30,502 bases of DNA from DATKRB01 sp036501425 (GTDB lineage Bacteria > Actinomycetota > Acidimicrobiia > Acidimicrobiales > RAAP-2): the NCBI GenBank assembly GCA_036501425.1, contig DASYAI010000064.1:1-30502 (forward strand). Direction: 5' to 3'. Shown here in pieces: positions 1 to 6,960 of this stretch; position 1 is the stretch's first letter, and the number at the start of each line of letters is the position of its first letter. Made by a program: the position numbers and the translations under genes. The notes under the pieces were generated by a model that worked only from the letters and a program-made list of their open reading frames with translations, searched no databases and was not told the origin of the DNA.

Positions 1-25
1 CGCTTCAGTTGCGGTCGCGGGCGGC

Positions 26-90
26 GGGCCCCACTCACGTGGGGCCCTCCGCCACAGGAACATTGACTGCGAGCAGCGTCGACTGCTCGC
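26..90 (-). terminator. Two hairpins downstream of the pilin gene
   Basis: Just past the pilin stop codon, reading on the minus strand, there are two perfect stem-loops. The first has arms 69-76 and 83-90 (GCGAGCAG/CTGCTCGC, 6-nt loop). The second has arms 26-34 and 39-47 (GGGCCCCAC/GTGGGGCCC, 4-nt loop TCAC). Neither is followed by a T-run. GC-rich actinobacterial terminators often lack the U-tract, so termination of the pilin transcript is likely but inferred. Confidence 0.55.
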
Positions 91-98
91 TGTCCGGC

Positions 99-707
99 CT
101 ACGAGACCGCCGCCGGGTACTTAGATCCGAAGGTCGCGGTGGTCGGGATGGCAGCGGCACTGCAGCCGCCGGCCGGGATCTTCCACCCCGAGTACGTAGT
201 GCCTTGCCCGGGGAAGGTAGTCCCACCGATCTCAGTCGCGGCATTAGTACCGTCCCAGTCGCTCACCGCCCAGCACGATCCGCCGTTCGCAGACGAGTAG
301 TCGACCAGCACCAGCTGACCGCCACCTGAGCCGACGTTGACCGAGATCGAGTTGGTGTTGGTGGTGACCGCGGTGCCGGTCGCAAAGACCAGCTCGGGCT
401 CCTGGGCGTTCAGCGTCGTCGCCATCGAAGTCGCCACCAAGTATGAGCTGTTCGTCGCGTAGATCGACTTGGCCGAGATCAACGCGTTGGACAGGTTGGA
501 CTGTGCAGCGCGGTCCTGCGCTCCGCCCTTCACACCCAAGAAGGTGGGAATGGCGATGGCGAGCAGGATCGCCATGATGAGGAGGACGACCATCAGCTCG
601 ATGAGGGTGAAACCAGCCTCAGCACCCTCCTGCTCGGCCGCCCCGGCCCGCTTGGCCAGAGCCTCGCGCGCAATGCGCAGGAGCCTGGCGCTCATTGTGG
701 TTTCCAT
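99..707 (-). CDS. Type IV pilin / pseudopilin (prepilin with class III signal)
   Basis: A 202-residue prepilin. A long positively charged leader (about 32 residues) ends in Gly and is followed by FTLIELMVVLLIMAILLAIAIP, the prepilin peptidase site and hydrophobic N-terminal helix (split here as FTLIELMVV and LLIMAILLAIAIP). Glu37, the fifth residue of the mature chain, is the conserved glutamate of type IV pilins. The remainder is Ser/Thr/Gly-rich, as in a pilin globular domain, with two Cys (in GGSCWAV and AGGCSAA) that could form the C-terminal disulfide. The ATG at 707 is chosen because AAAGGCGG lies about 10 nt upstream; an ATG 27 nt further out has no ribosome site and would place that site inside the gene. 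No assembly genes (ATPase, PilC, peptidase) lie in the window, so whether this is a major pilin or a minor pseudopilin is open. Confidence 0.9.
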   Translation of the reverse strand: METTMSARLLRIAREALAKRAGAAEQEGAEAGFTLIELMVVLLIMAILLAIAIPTFLGVKGGAQDRAAQSNLSNALISAKSIYATNSSYLVATSMATTLNAQEPELVFATGTAVTTNTNSISVNVGSGGGQLVLVDYSSANGGSCWAVSDWDGTNAATEIGGTTFPGQGTTYSGWKIPAGGCSAAAIPTTATFGSKYPAAVS

Positions 708-1005
708 CTGACTGTGTCCGCCTTTCGGAGTCATTTAGGTATGTGTCAATGGACTACGAGCCGGTTGACTCGTGGCGAAATGGTAACCCGGGGTACCCAA
801 GATGACCGCCTCAAATACCCACGTCAGAGGCAAAAAGGCCATCTCTAACCCTCCGGCAACCGTCCCGCCCCCACGCGGCCACTCCCCGAGAAAAATTTCG
901 ATTCAACGGCCGATGTCCGGTACGCTATTTGGAGGCCGGACACGGTGGGCAATCGGTGGAATGGGTCGCGGGCGGGCACCCGCGAAGCCCGAAGGGAGCG
1001 GACAG
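708..1005. promoter_or_regulatory. Divergent intergenic region with a 16-bp near-palindrome (782-797)
   Basis: This 298-bp gap between the pilin (minus) and the proline-rich gene (plus) is more AT-rich than its surroundings. It carries GGTAACCCGGGGTACC at 782-797, a palindrome with 7 of 8 base pairs matching, 75 nt upstream of the chosen pilin start, and CGAG/CTCG arms nearby (about 759-774). A TTGACA hexamer lies on the minus strand close to the pilin start, but no -10 box stands at the right distance from it. On the plus strand TACGCT (921-926) is a possible -10 for the proline-rich gene. The operator reading rests only on symmetry and position. Confidence 0.3.
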
Positions 1006-3078
1006 ATGACAACGCAGAACCCGCAGGGTTCGCATTCCGACAATGAGACGGCGGACCTCGTGAGGTCAGTTGCTCTGTCCTCGGCCAGGTTGTGGGAGGA
1101 AGTGCTCGAGCGCCTGGTACGCGTCGAGCGCTCCCAGGTCGAGATCACCCAGGCGATGTCGCGCCTGCAAGCCGCGCTGCCGGCGGGTGCAGCGCGGCAC
1201 CCGGAGCTCGCGGGGCACCAGGCGGCGGGTCTTCCGGCGACCACCGGTGGGGTTCGTGACTTGGGCGCCATCGAGGTGACCGGCACCGAGGTGGGCGCGG
1301 GTGGGCGACGTGAAGAGATCGAGGCAGCGACGGGCGCGCCGCAGCGCCCGACGTCGAACGACCAGGCGGCGGTCGGCGTCGCCGCCGGCGGCCCTGGGGC
1401 CGGCTTCGCACCCGAGTCCCGAGCACCTTCTCCGAGCGACGTCAATTCTCCGAACGACGTCAACGGTGCCGCCCCGGCGCCCCAACTGAGCGACCTCTTC
1501 GTACCCGCCGCGCCGGCCCAGGCGCTGGCGGACCCGATCGCGGCCGGCGCCGCTCCGGCGCCCGGGCCCAGCCATGACGTGGGCAGCGAGGTCGACCAGT
1601 TTCTCGAACCGGCGGTGTCGGTCCAGCCGGATCCGGCCGCCCCGCCCCCGCCGCCGCCGGGCTTCACCGACTCCGGCCAGCTTCCCCCACCCCCGCCGGG
1701 GTTCGGGGTCGCCGGAGCTCCCGAAGCCGGTGCCGCCGGGCTCGGATCGCCCTTCGCGCCTGAGGACGGGGAGGAGGCCGAAGAAGGGACCTCGGACGCC
1801 AAGGCCGGACGATCGCGCTTCGGCTTCAAGCGCAAGGGTCGGAAGCAGGCGACACCCGAGGCGGTCGCACAGCCGGTGGCGGCACAAGCACAAGTAGGCC
1901 CCGATCCGACCGTGGCCCAGGCGGGTGCCGAGCCGTGGCCGGCCCAGTTCCCCGGTGAGCCGCTGGTCGCGCCTGCCCAGCCGGCTGACCCGGCTCCCGT
2001 TCCGGTGGCGCCGTTCTCGCAGGCGCCGGCTCCGCCTCCCGCCACCGATCCGGTGGGGAGCTTCGCCCCGCCCTCGTACCCCGCACCGGCGGAAGCGGCG
2101 GCGGCGCCCCCGGTGTCGTGGACACCCGAGCCGTTGGCGCCGAATCCGTCCCCGGTCGCCTACCAGCCGGTGGCAGCGGCTGCCGAGGAACCCGGTTGGC
2201 CCGAGCAGCCCGCCCACCCGTTCGGCCCCGGCGAGCAGCTGGCCCCGCCCGTCCCGACGCCGCAGGTCCCGACCTTCGCCGAGGCTCCCGGCGCGGTGAC
2301 CGAGGCTCCGTCGTATGCCACCGCCCAGCCGTCGTGGCCCCCCCCGCCTCCGCCGACGGCACCGGTCGCACCCAGCGCCCCAGCGGGCTTCTCCATCGAG
2401 GACCTCCGCGGCGACGGTGCCATCGGCGCGCCCCCACCCATCAGCGAGGCCCGCTGGGAGGAGTCGCCCTTCAGCCCCGCGTCGGCCGCAATGCCCGCGC
2501 CGCCGCCGGCCGCCCCGCCCGTAGCGTCCGTGCCTGAGCCCAGCTTCGCCGCACCGGCACCGGCGCCGGCGCCGCCCGCCGCCCCGGCGGGCTTCTCCAT
2601 CGAGGACCTGCAGGGTCAGGGCGCGATCGGCGCGCCCCCACCCCCGCCGGGGTTCGCTCCGGCGGCCCCGGCGCCGGCCCAGCCACCGCCGGTGAGCGCC
2701 CCGCTGCCGCCGGTCAGCATCGAGGAGCTGGGGCTCGACCACGCGATGCCGCCCCCGCCGCCCGGGTTCGCGGCCCCCGCCGGCTACGGTGCTGCCCCGG
2801 AGGCCGGGCCGACACCGGCCGGGTTCCCCGTGACCCCGCCGCCTCCCCCGGGGTTCGAGCAGGCCACGTCGGCGAACCCGGTGCCGGCACCGGCGGCACC
2901 GCCGCCTCCGGCAGGCTTTTCGGCCGCTGACTTCAGCGGCCTGGACGCCATCGGCGGCAACCTCGAAGAGGCGGCACCCCCGAGCCCGCCGCCGGCGACG
3001 CTGATGGGCGCCGAGATCCCCGAGCCGCCGATCACGCCCGACTTCTTCGCCCGGGCTGCCGGGCGTCGCCGGCGCTGA
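1006..3078 (+). CDS. Proline/alanine-rich low-complexity protein with repeated GFSIEDL-like motifs
   Basis: A 690-residue protein of no recognised family. Residues about 14-48 (DLVRSVALSS onward) look like an amphipathic, coiled-coil-like helix. The rest is Pro/Ala-rich and probably disordered. It holds five copies of PPPPPGF and four related motifs: GFSIEDLRGDGAIG (461-474), GFSIEDLQGQGAIG (529-542), VSIEELGLDHAM (570-581) and GFSAADFSGLDAIGG (637-651). A basic patch (RSRFGFKRKGRK) lies mid-protein and the C-terminus ends DFFARAAGRRRR. No signal peptide or membrane helix is visible. The ATG at 1006 follows GAAGGGAG by about 7 nt; the frame is open further upstream, but without a ribosome site and with poorer codon use. 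It diverges from the pilin gene. Regularly spaced short motifs in a disordered chain suggest a multivalent scaffold; that role is inference. Confidence 0.75.
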   Translation: MTTQNPQGSHSDNETADLVRSVALSSARLWEEVLERLVRVERSQVEITQAMSRLQAALPAGAARHPELAGHQAAGLPATTGGVRDLGAIEVTGTEVGAGGRREEIEAATGAPQRPTSNDQAAVGVAAGGPGAGFAPESRAPSPSDVNSPNDVNGAAPAPQLSDLFVPAAPAQALADPIAAGAAPAPGPSHDVGSEVDQFLEPAVSVQPDPAAPPPPPPGFTDSGQLPPPPPGFGVAGAPEAGAAGLGSPFAPEDGEEAEEGTSDAKAGRSRFGFKRKGRKQATPEAVAQPVAAQAQVGPDPTVAQAGAEPWPAQFPGEPLVAPAQPADPAPVPVAPFSQAPAPPPATDPVGSFAPPSYPAPAEAAAAPPVSWTPEPLAPNPSPVAYQPVAAAAEEPGWPEQPAHPFGPGEQLAPPVPTPQVPTFAEAPGAVTEAPSYATAQPSWPPPPPPTAPVAPSAPAGFSIEDLRGDGAIGAPPPISEARWEESPFSPASAAMPAPPPAAPPVASVPEPSFAAPAPAPAPPAAPAGFSIEDLQGQGAIGAPPPPPGFAPAAPAPAQPPPVSAPLPPVSIEELGLDHAMPPPPPGFAAPAGYGAAPEAGPTPAGFPVTPPPPPGFEQATSANPVPAPAAPPPPAGFSAADFSGLDAIGGNLEEAAPPSPPPATLMGAEIPEPPITPDFFARAAGRRRR

Positions 3079-3098
3079 GCCCGCCGGCCGGAGCGGGC
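3079..3098. terminator. Hairpin between convergent genes
   Basis: The stem GCCCGC (3079-3084) / GCGGGC (3093-3098) with an 8-nt loop sits exactly between the stop codon of the proline-rich gene and that of moaC. It could serve transcripts from both sides. There is no T-run and the stem is short. Confidence 0.4.
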
Positions 3099-3607
3099 TA
3101 CTCCGTTCCGGCGGCGCGGCGCCAGGGTCCGGAGCGACCGCCCGACTTCTCCCACAGGGAGACCTGGTCGATGGTCATGGTCCGGTCGGCCGACTTGCAC
3201 ATGTCGTAGACGGTCAGGGCGGCGACGGTGCAGGCCGTCATCGCCTCCATCTCGACGCCCGTGCGGTCCACGGTCTCGACCTGGACCTCCACCTCGACGA
3301 AGTCGTCCCCGATCGAGAAGTTGACCGCCACCGATCCCACCAGGACCGGATGGCACATCGGGATGAGGTCGGCCGTGCGCTTGGCCGCCTGGATTCCGGC
3401 AATGCGGGCGGCCGCCAGGACGTCCCCCTTGGTCATGGCGTTGTTGGCCACCTTGGTCGTCGTCTCCGGCAGCATGGCCACCTTGCACCGGGCGAGGGCC
3501 CGACGGTGCGTGGGTTCTCGGGGTGTGACGTCCACCATCCGGGCGCCGCCGAGGGGGTCGAGATGAGCCAGGCTTCGTTCGGGCACGGTGCCAAGTCTAG
3601 GGGGCAT
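3098..3607 (-). CDS. moaC: Cyclic pyranopterin monophosphate synthase MoaC
   Basis: A 169-residue MoaC, which converts the cyclic GTP intermediate made by MoaA into cyclic pyranopterin monophosphate, the first stable precursor of molybdenum cofactor. Family landmarks are all present: HLDPLGGARMVDV at the N-terminus (15-27), KGDVLAAARIAGIQAAKRT with Lys60, LIPMCHP with His86, and the VEMEAMTACTVAALTVYDMCK helix region with Asp135 and Lys138. By family alignment these match the catalytic Lys51, His77, Asp128 and Lys131 of the E. coli enzyme. Length is normal. The ATG at 3607 is used; a GTG seven codons in (before PERSLAHLD) is possible, and neither has a clear ribosome site. No other moa gene is adjacent, although a ThiF/MoeB-like gene lies at 25160-26320. 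The upstream side faces the CIRCE element of the divergent zinc-ribbon gene. Confidence 0.95.
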   Translation of the reverse strand: MPPRLGTVPERSLAHLDPLGGARMVDVTPREPTHRRALARCKVAMLPETTTKVANNAMTKGDVLAAARIAGIQAAKRTADLIPMCHPVLVGSVAVNFSIGDDFVEVEVQVETVDRTGVEMEAMTACTVAALTVYDMCKSADRTMTIDQVSLWEKSGGRSGPWRRAAGTE

Positions 3608-3641
3608 CCGGTGGGAGGCTCGGATCCCAGCTCCCGTGCGG

Positions 3642-3673
3642 TAGGATTGGCACTCGATACCCAAGAGTGCCAA
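3642..3673 (+). promoter_or_regulatory. CIRCE operator (HrcA binding site) with overlapping -10 box
   Basis: TTGGCACTC (3647-3655), a 9-nt spacer, then GAGTGCCAA (3665-3673) form a perfect 9-bp inverted repeat. It matches the CIRCE consensus TTAGCACTC-N9-GAGTGCTAA except for one compensated base pair. TAGGAT (3642-3647) overlaps the left arm and could be the -10 of the downstream gene, putting the transcription start inside the operator; no good -35 hexamer is visible. CIRCE is the binding site of the heat-shock repressor HrcA. It lies 63 bp upstream of the zinc-ribbon gene and 39 bp upstream of moaC. Confidence 0.9.
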
Positions 3674-3736
3674 CCTGGCCGCGGTCGAGCGGGGTTGGCG
3701 AGCCTGCCGAGCCAGAGCGGGAGGGCAAGCCGGACC

Positions 3737-4150
3737 ATGCCGACCTACGAGTACGCCTGCCACGACTGCGGACGGCACGTCGAGAAGTTCCAATCCTTCT
3801 CCGACGAGCCTCTGACCGTGTGCCCGCACTGCGGGGGCGCCCTGCGGAAGGTCTTCGGCTCGGTGGGCATCGTGCTGAAGGGCAGCGGGTTCTACAAGAC
3901 CGACAACCGGCGCCCGGCCTCGTCCGGTTCGAGCAGCTCGGGCGGGTCGGGCGGCGAGTCGTCCTCGGGCGCCGATCACGGCGCCACCACGACGGCCCCG
4001 ACGTCCGACGGCTCGGGAAGCTCCAACGGGTCGGGCGGTGCGAACGGCTCGGGAAGCTCCAACGGGTCGGGCGGTGCGAACGGCTCGGGTTCGTCGAGCT
4101 CCGCCAGCCCGGCCACCACCAGCGCCGGCTCGGGGTCGAGCTCGGGCTGA
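3737..4150 (+). CDS. ruc: FmdB-type zinc ribbon protein, Ruc (Rv0991c)-like redox-regulated chaperone
   Basis: A 137-residue protein. Its N-terminal ~60 residues form an FmdB-type zinc ribbon: MPTYEYACHDCG...CPHCGG, with Cys8, Cys11, Cys29 and Cys32, then VFGSVGIVLKGSGFYKTD. The rest is a Ser/Gly/Asn tail, almost certainly disordered, containing a perfect duplication of a 12-residue unit. This architecture matches Mycobacterium tuberculosis Rv0991c (Ruc), a serine-rich chaperone activated by oxidation of its zinc cysteines and controlled by HrcA. The CIRCE element directly upstream independently supports the assignment. A purine-rich GGGAGGG lies about 12 nt before the ATG. Other FmdB-family members are only called regulatory proteins, so the chaperone role is inferred from architecture plus operator. 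It is followed convergently, after 20 bp, by tldE. Confidence 0.82.
   Translation: MPTYEYACHDCGRHVEKFQSFSDEPLTVCPHCGGALRKVFGSVGIVLKGSGFYKTDNRRPASSGSSSSGGSGGESSSGADHGATTTAPTSDGSGSSNGSGGANGSGSSNGSGGANGSGSSSSASPATTSAGSGSSSG
4010..4089 (+). repeat. 36-bp tandem repeat in the ruc tail
   Basis: Two identical 36-bp units (4010-4045 and 4046-4081) and the start of a third (4082-4089) encode the 12-residue unit GSGSSNGSGGAN. The repeat is in frame and only lengthens the disordered Ser/Gly tail, so copy-number change would be tolerated. Confidence 0.9.
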
Positions 4151-4170
4151 TCGCCGGCCGGTGGGCAGGC

Positions 4171-5544
4171 TCACTCCCCGCTGAGCTGCATCTCCCCCAC
4201 CGCCAGGGTCTGCCCGGCGGCGATGCCCGGTAGCCAGGTCACGTCGGACCCGACGAAGAGGACCGACTGGAGCATGCGCTGGAGCGTGGAGGCCACGGTC
4301 ACCTCGCGCACCGGCTCGGCCAACGCGCCGTCCCGGATCACCAGACCCTCGACGCCAACCGAAAAGTCCCCGCTCACGGTGTTGACCCCCGAGTGCACCC
4401 CGCTCACCGACTGGACGTAGAGGCCCTCACCCACCCGGGCGATGATCGCCGCCTGGTCGAGCGTGCCCGGGCTCAGCTGCAGCGCCCGGCACCCCGGCGA
4501 GGGGGTCCCGGCGAAGCCGCCGCGCACCGCCGAGCCGGTCGAGCGCGTGCCGGCCCGGCGGGCCGTCACGGTGTCGTAGACGAAGCCGGCCAGCACCCCT
4601 TCGCCCACCAGGACGTTGCGCCGGCAGGCGAGGCCTTCGCCGTCGTAGCGGGCCGCGGTCAGGGCCCGCTCGTCGGTGGGGTCGTCCACCAGGGTGAGCG
4701 CCGGCACCGCCACCGCCTCGCCGACCCGGTCGGCGAAGAAGGAACGGCCCTTGACCACCGCCTCTCCCGACAGGGCCGACGAGATCACCGACAGCAGGGT
4801 CGAGACGACCCGCGGGTCGAGCACCACCGTCACCCGGCCCGATGCCGCCTTGCGGGACCCGAGCATGCGGATCGACCGTTGCACCGCGTCGTCCGCCGCG
4901 ACCTCCGGCTGCAGGGCGGCGGTGGATCGGCCGACGGTGAACCCGGTGCCGGTCTGGGTGTCGGACCCCTCTCCGGCGATCGCCGACACCGACATGAACG
5001 CCGAGGAGCGCAGGGTGTGGGCGCGGATGCCGGTGGTCGACGCCAGGGCCACCTCGACCTCGTCGTCGCCGTAATCGGCCGACGAGACCTGGCGGATGCG
5101 GGGGTCGGCCCCCCGGACCCGGCGCTCGAGGTCGATCGCCAGGGCGACCTTGCGCTCGGTCGGGACCGCCGCCTGCGATTCGTCGTGGAGGGCCAGGGTG
5201 GCCGCAGCCACCCCGTCGGGCCGGGCCAGCACCAGGTCGGGGTCCGGCGTGGCGAACCGGGCGTTGTCGCGGGCCTCGTCGAGCGCCGCGTCGACCACCG
5301 CCTGGTCGAGGGACCCGGCCCAGGCGAACCCGAGGCGGGCCCCCGCCTGCCCGTCGCCCAGCAGCACCCGCACCCCGACCCCGGCCGAGGTGGCGACGGA
5401 GAGCGACTCGACCTCGCCCTCGAAGGCCCGGACCTCGGTGTCGCGGCTGCGGGCCACGTAGACCTCCAGCTCCTCGCCCCGCCGGGCCCGCTCGACGACG
5501 GCGGCGGCCAGGACCTCCAGATCGGCCGGGCTCGAGGCGCTCAC
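4171..5544 (-). CDS. tldE: TldE/PmbA, non-metal subunit of the TldD/TldE protease
   Basis: A 457-residue TldE/PmbA-family protein (E. coli PmbA is about 450). With TldD it forms a heterodimeric metalloprotease that trims unfolded or leader-bearing peptides, including microcin and other RiPP precursors. Typical segments are the N-terminal EVYVARSRDTEVRAFEG, the central VVLDPRVVSTLLSVISSALSGEAV, RSFFADRVGE, DDPTDERALTAARYDGEG and the C-terminal SGVHSGVNTVSGDFSVGVEG. It has no HExxxH motif, as expected for the E subunit. The GTG start at 5544 overlaps the TGA of tldD (GTGA, 4 nt), implying translational coupling. No RiPP precursor is visible nearby, so the substrate is unknown. Confidence 0.93.
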   Translation of the reverse strand: MSASSPADLEVLAAAVVERARRGEELEVYVARSRDTEVRAFEGEVESLSVATSAGVGVRVLLGDGQAGARLGFAWAGSLDQAVVDAALDEARDNARFATPDPDLVLARPDGVAAATLALHDESQAAVPTERKVALAIDLERRVRGADPRIRQVSSADYGDDEVEVALASTTGIRAHTLRSSAFMSVSAIAGEGSDTQTGTGFTVGRSTAALQPEVAADDAVQRSIRMLGSRKAASGRVTVVLDPRVVSTLLSVISSALSGEAVVKGRSFFADRVGEAVAVPALTLVDDPTDERALTAARYDGEGLACRRNVLVGEGVLAGFVYDTVTARRAGTRSTGSAVRGGFAGTPSPGCRALQLSPGTLDQAAIIARVGEGLYVQSVSGVHSGVNTVSGDFSVGVEGLVIRDGALAEPVREVTVASTLQRMLQSVLFVGSDVTWLPGIAAGQTLAVGEMQLSGE

Positions 5545-6941
5545 GCCGCCGTGCCGCCCACGGTGACCCCGGTGATCCGCAGGGTCGCCTGGCCGCAGCC
5601 GACCGGCACGCTCTGGCCGTCCTTGCCGCACGTGCCCGGGGTCATGTCGAAGTCGTTCGCCACCACGTCGATCCGCCGCAGCACCTCGGGGCCGTTGCCG
5701 ATCAGGTTGGCGTCGCGCAGCGGCTCGGTGATCCGGCCGTCTTCGATCAGGTAGGCCTCGGTCGTCCCGAACACGAAGTCGCCGGTGGCGGTGTTCACCT
5801 GCCCGCCGCCCAGCTTGGCGACGTAGACGCCGTGGGGGGTCTGGGCGACGACCTCGGCCGGGTCCTCGGTGCCCGCCAGCAGGTAGGTGTTGGTCATCCG
5901 CACCATCGGCAGGTGCTGGTAGCTCTGGCGGCGGCCGTTCCCCGACGACAGCCGGCCTTCCTTGCGGGCCCGCAACCAGTCCCACATGTAGTCGGTCAGC
6001 ACCCCGTTCTCGATCAGCACGTTGCGCCCGGCCGGGCGGCCCTCGTCGTCGACGGCGAAGTTGCCCCACTCGCCGCCCACGGTGCCGTCGTCCACCAGGG
6101 TCACCAGCGGGCTGGCCACCAGCTCGCCCACCTTGCCCCGGTAGACCGACGAGTCCTTCACGATGTGGTCGGCCTCCAGCCCGTGGCCGCACGCCTCGTG
6201 GAACAAGATGCCCCCGCTGCCGCCGGCCAGCACGACCGGCACCTCGCCCGAGGGGGCCGGTCGGGCGGACAGCTTGGACAGGGCCCGCCGGGCCGCCGTC
6301 CGGGCGATGTCGCCCACGTCGACCCGGTCGAAGATCTCGAAGCCCTCGGTGCGGGCCACCGTCTCGTGCCCGGTCTGCATCCCCGAGTCGCCCGTGGCCA
6401 CGCAGACCACCCCGAGCCGGGTCCGCACCTGGTCGTCGTAGGCCAGGACGCCGTCGGTGCTGGCCACGACGAACCGCCGCCGGCTGTCGCCGTAGGACGC
6501 CTGCACCTGGGTGATCGCCGCCCCGGCGGCCCGGGCGGCGTCGTCGGCCCGCGCCAGCAGCTCGAGCTTGGCTGCCTTCCCCACCCGCTCGGGGAGCGTC
6601 CACGTCCGGTCGGTGGCGCCCGGCGGGGGCGGCAGGGCCACGGTCCGCACCGCCCGGCCCCCCTGGCGGGCCACCGCCGAGGCGGCGTGGGCGGCGGCCA
6701 GCAGCCCCTGCTCGGAGAGATCGGCGGTGTGGGCGAACCCGGTGGTGTCGCCCACCAGCACCCGGATGCCGGCGCCGCGGTCGCGGCCCGAGGACAGCTC
6801 CTCGACCCGGCGGTCGTCGAGCGACGCCGCCATCGACTGGCGATCCTCGGCGAACACCTCGGCTGCTTCGCCGCCTCTGGCCAGGGCGGCGTCGAGCACC
6901 TTGCGCAGCACGTCGGGCTCGATCAGGGACTGGTCGCTCAT
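5541..6941 (-). CDS. tldD: TldD, metal-binding subunit of the TldD/TldE protease
   Basis: A 466-residue TldD. The zinc site HExxxH is present as HEACGH (248-253) in GGSGGILFHEACGHGLEADH. The C-terminal CGKDGQSVPVGCGQ segment supplies the conserved cysteine region (Cys438, Cys449). The EWGNFAVDDEG, RMTNTYLLAG and GGGQVNTATGDFVFG segments are also family signatures. The ATG at 6941 (MSDQSLIEPD) is chosen: it has no Shine-Dalgarno sequence but lies 7 nt after a TANNNT box (TACGAT, minus strand), fitting a leaderless mRNA. An ATG seven codons upstream would overlap the divergent gene's start. First gene of the tldD-tldE pair. Confidence 0.94.
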   Translation of the reverse strand: MSDQSLIEPDVLRKVLDAALARGGEAAEVFAEDRQSMAASLDDRRVEELSSGRDRGAGIRVLVGDTTGFAHTADLSEQGLLAAAHAASAVARQGGRAVRTVALPPPPGATDRTWTLPERVGKAAKLELLARADDAARAAGAAITQVQASYGDSRRRFVVASTDGVLAYDDQVRTRLGVVCVATGDSGMQTGHETVARTEGFEIFDRVDVGDIARTAARRALSKLSARPAPSGEVPVVLAGGSGGILFHEACGHGLEADHIVKDSSVYRGKVGELVASPLVTLVDDGTVGGEWGNFAVDDEGRPAGRNVLIENGVLTDYMWDWLRARKEGRLSSGNGRRQSYQHLPMVRMTNTYLLAGTEDPAEVVAQTPHGVYVAKLGGGQVNTATGDFVFGTTEAYLIEDGRITEPLRDANLIGNGPEVLRRIDVVANDFDMTPGTCGKDGQSVPVGCGQATLRITGVTVGGTAA

Positions 6942-6947
6942 CGGCGG

Positions 6948-6954
6948 TATCGTA
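6948..6954. promoter_or_regulatory. Shared symmetric -10 element for two divergent leaderless genes
   Basis: The 7-bp sequence TATCGTA contains TATCGT on the plus strand (6948-6953) and TACGAT on the minus strand (6954-6949); both fit TANNNT. The plus start codon (6961) and the minus start codon (6941) each stand exactly 7 nt from the end of their own hexamer, so each transcript would begin at or beside its ATG. Neither gene has a ribosome binding site. The geometry is seen directly; promoter function is inferred. Confidence 0.6.
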
Positions 6955-6960
6955 ATCGCC

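Noticed and set aside
735..780. TTGACA hexamer on the minus strand as the pilin -35 box
   Set aside because: It matches the consensus, but there is no -10-like hexamer 16-18 nt downstream and the distance to the start codon is too short.
1066..2742. Long minus-strand open frames (558 and 380 codons) opposite the proline-rich gene
   Set aside because: They are Arg/Gly-rich antisense shadows of proline-rich, very GC-rich codons; no ribosome site and no family features.
4171..6941. RiPP biosynthetic cluster around tldD/tldE
   Set aside because: TldD/E can process RiPP precursors, but no precursor peptide, modifying enzyme or transporter lies nearby; a housekeeping role is more likely.
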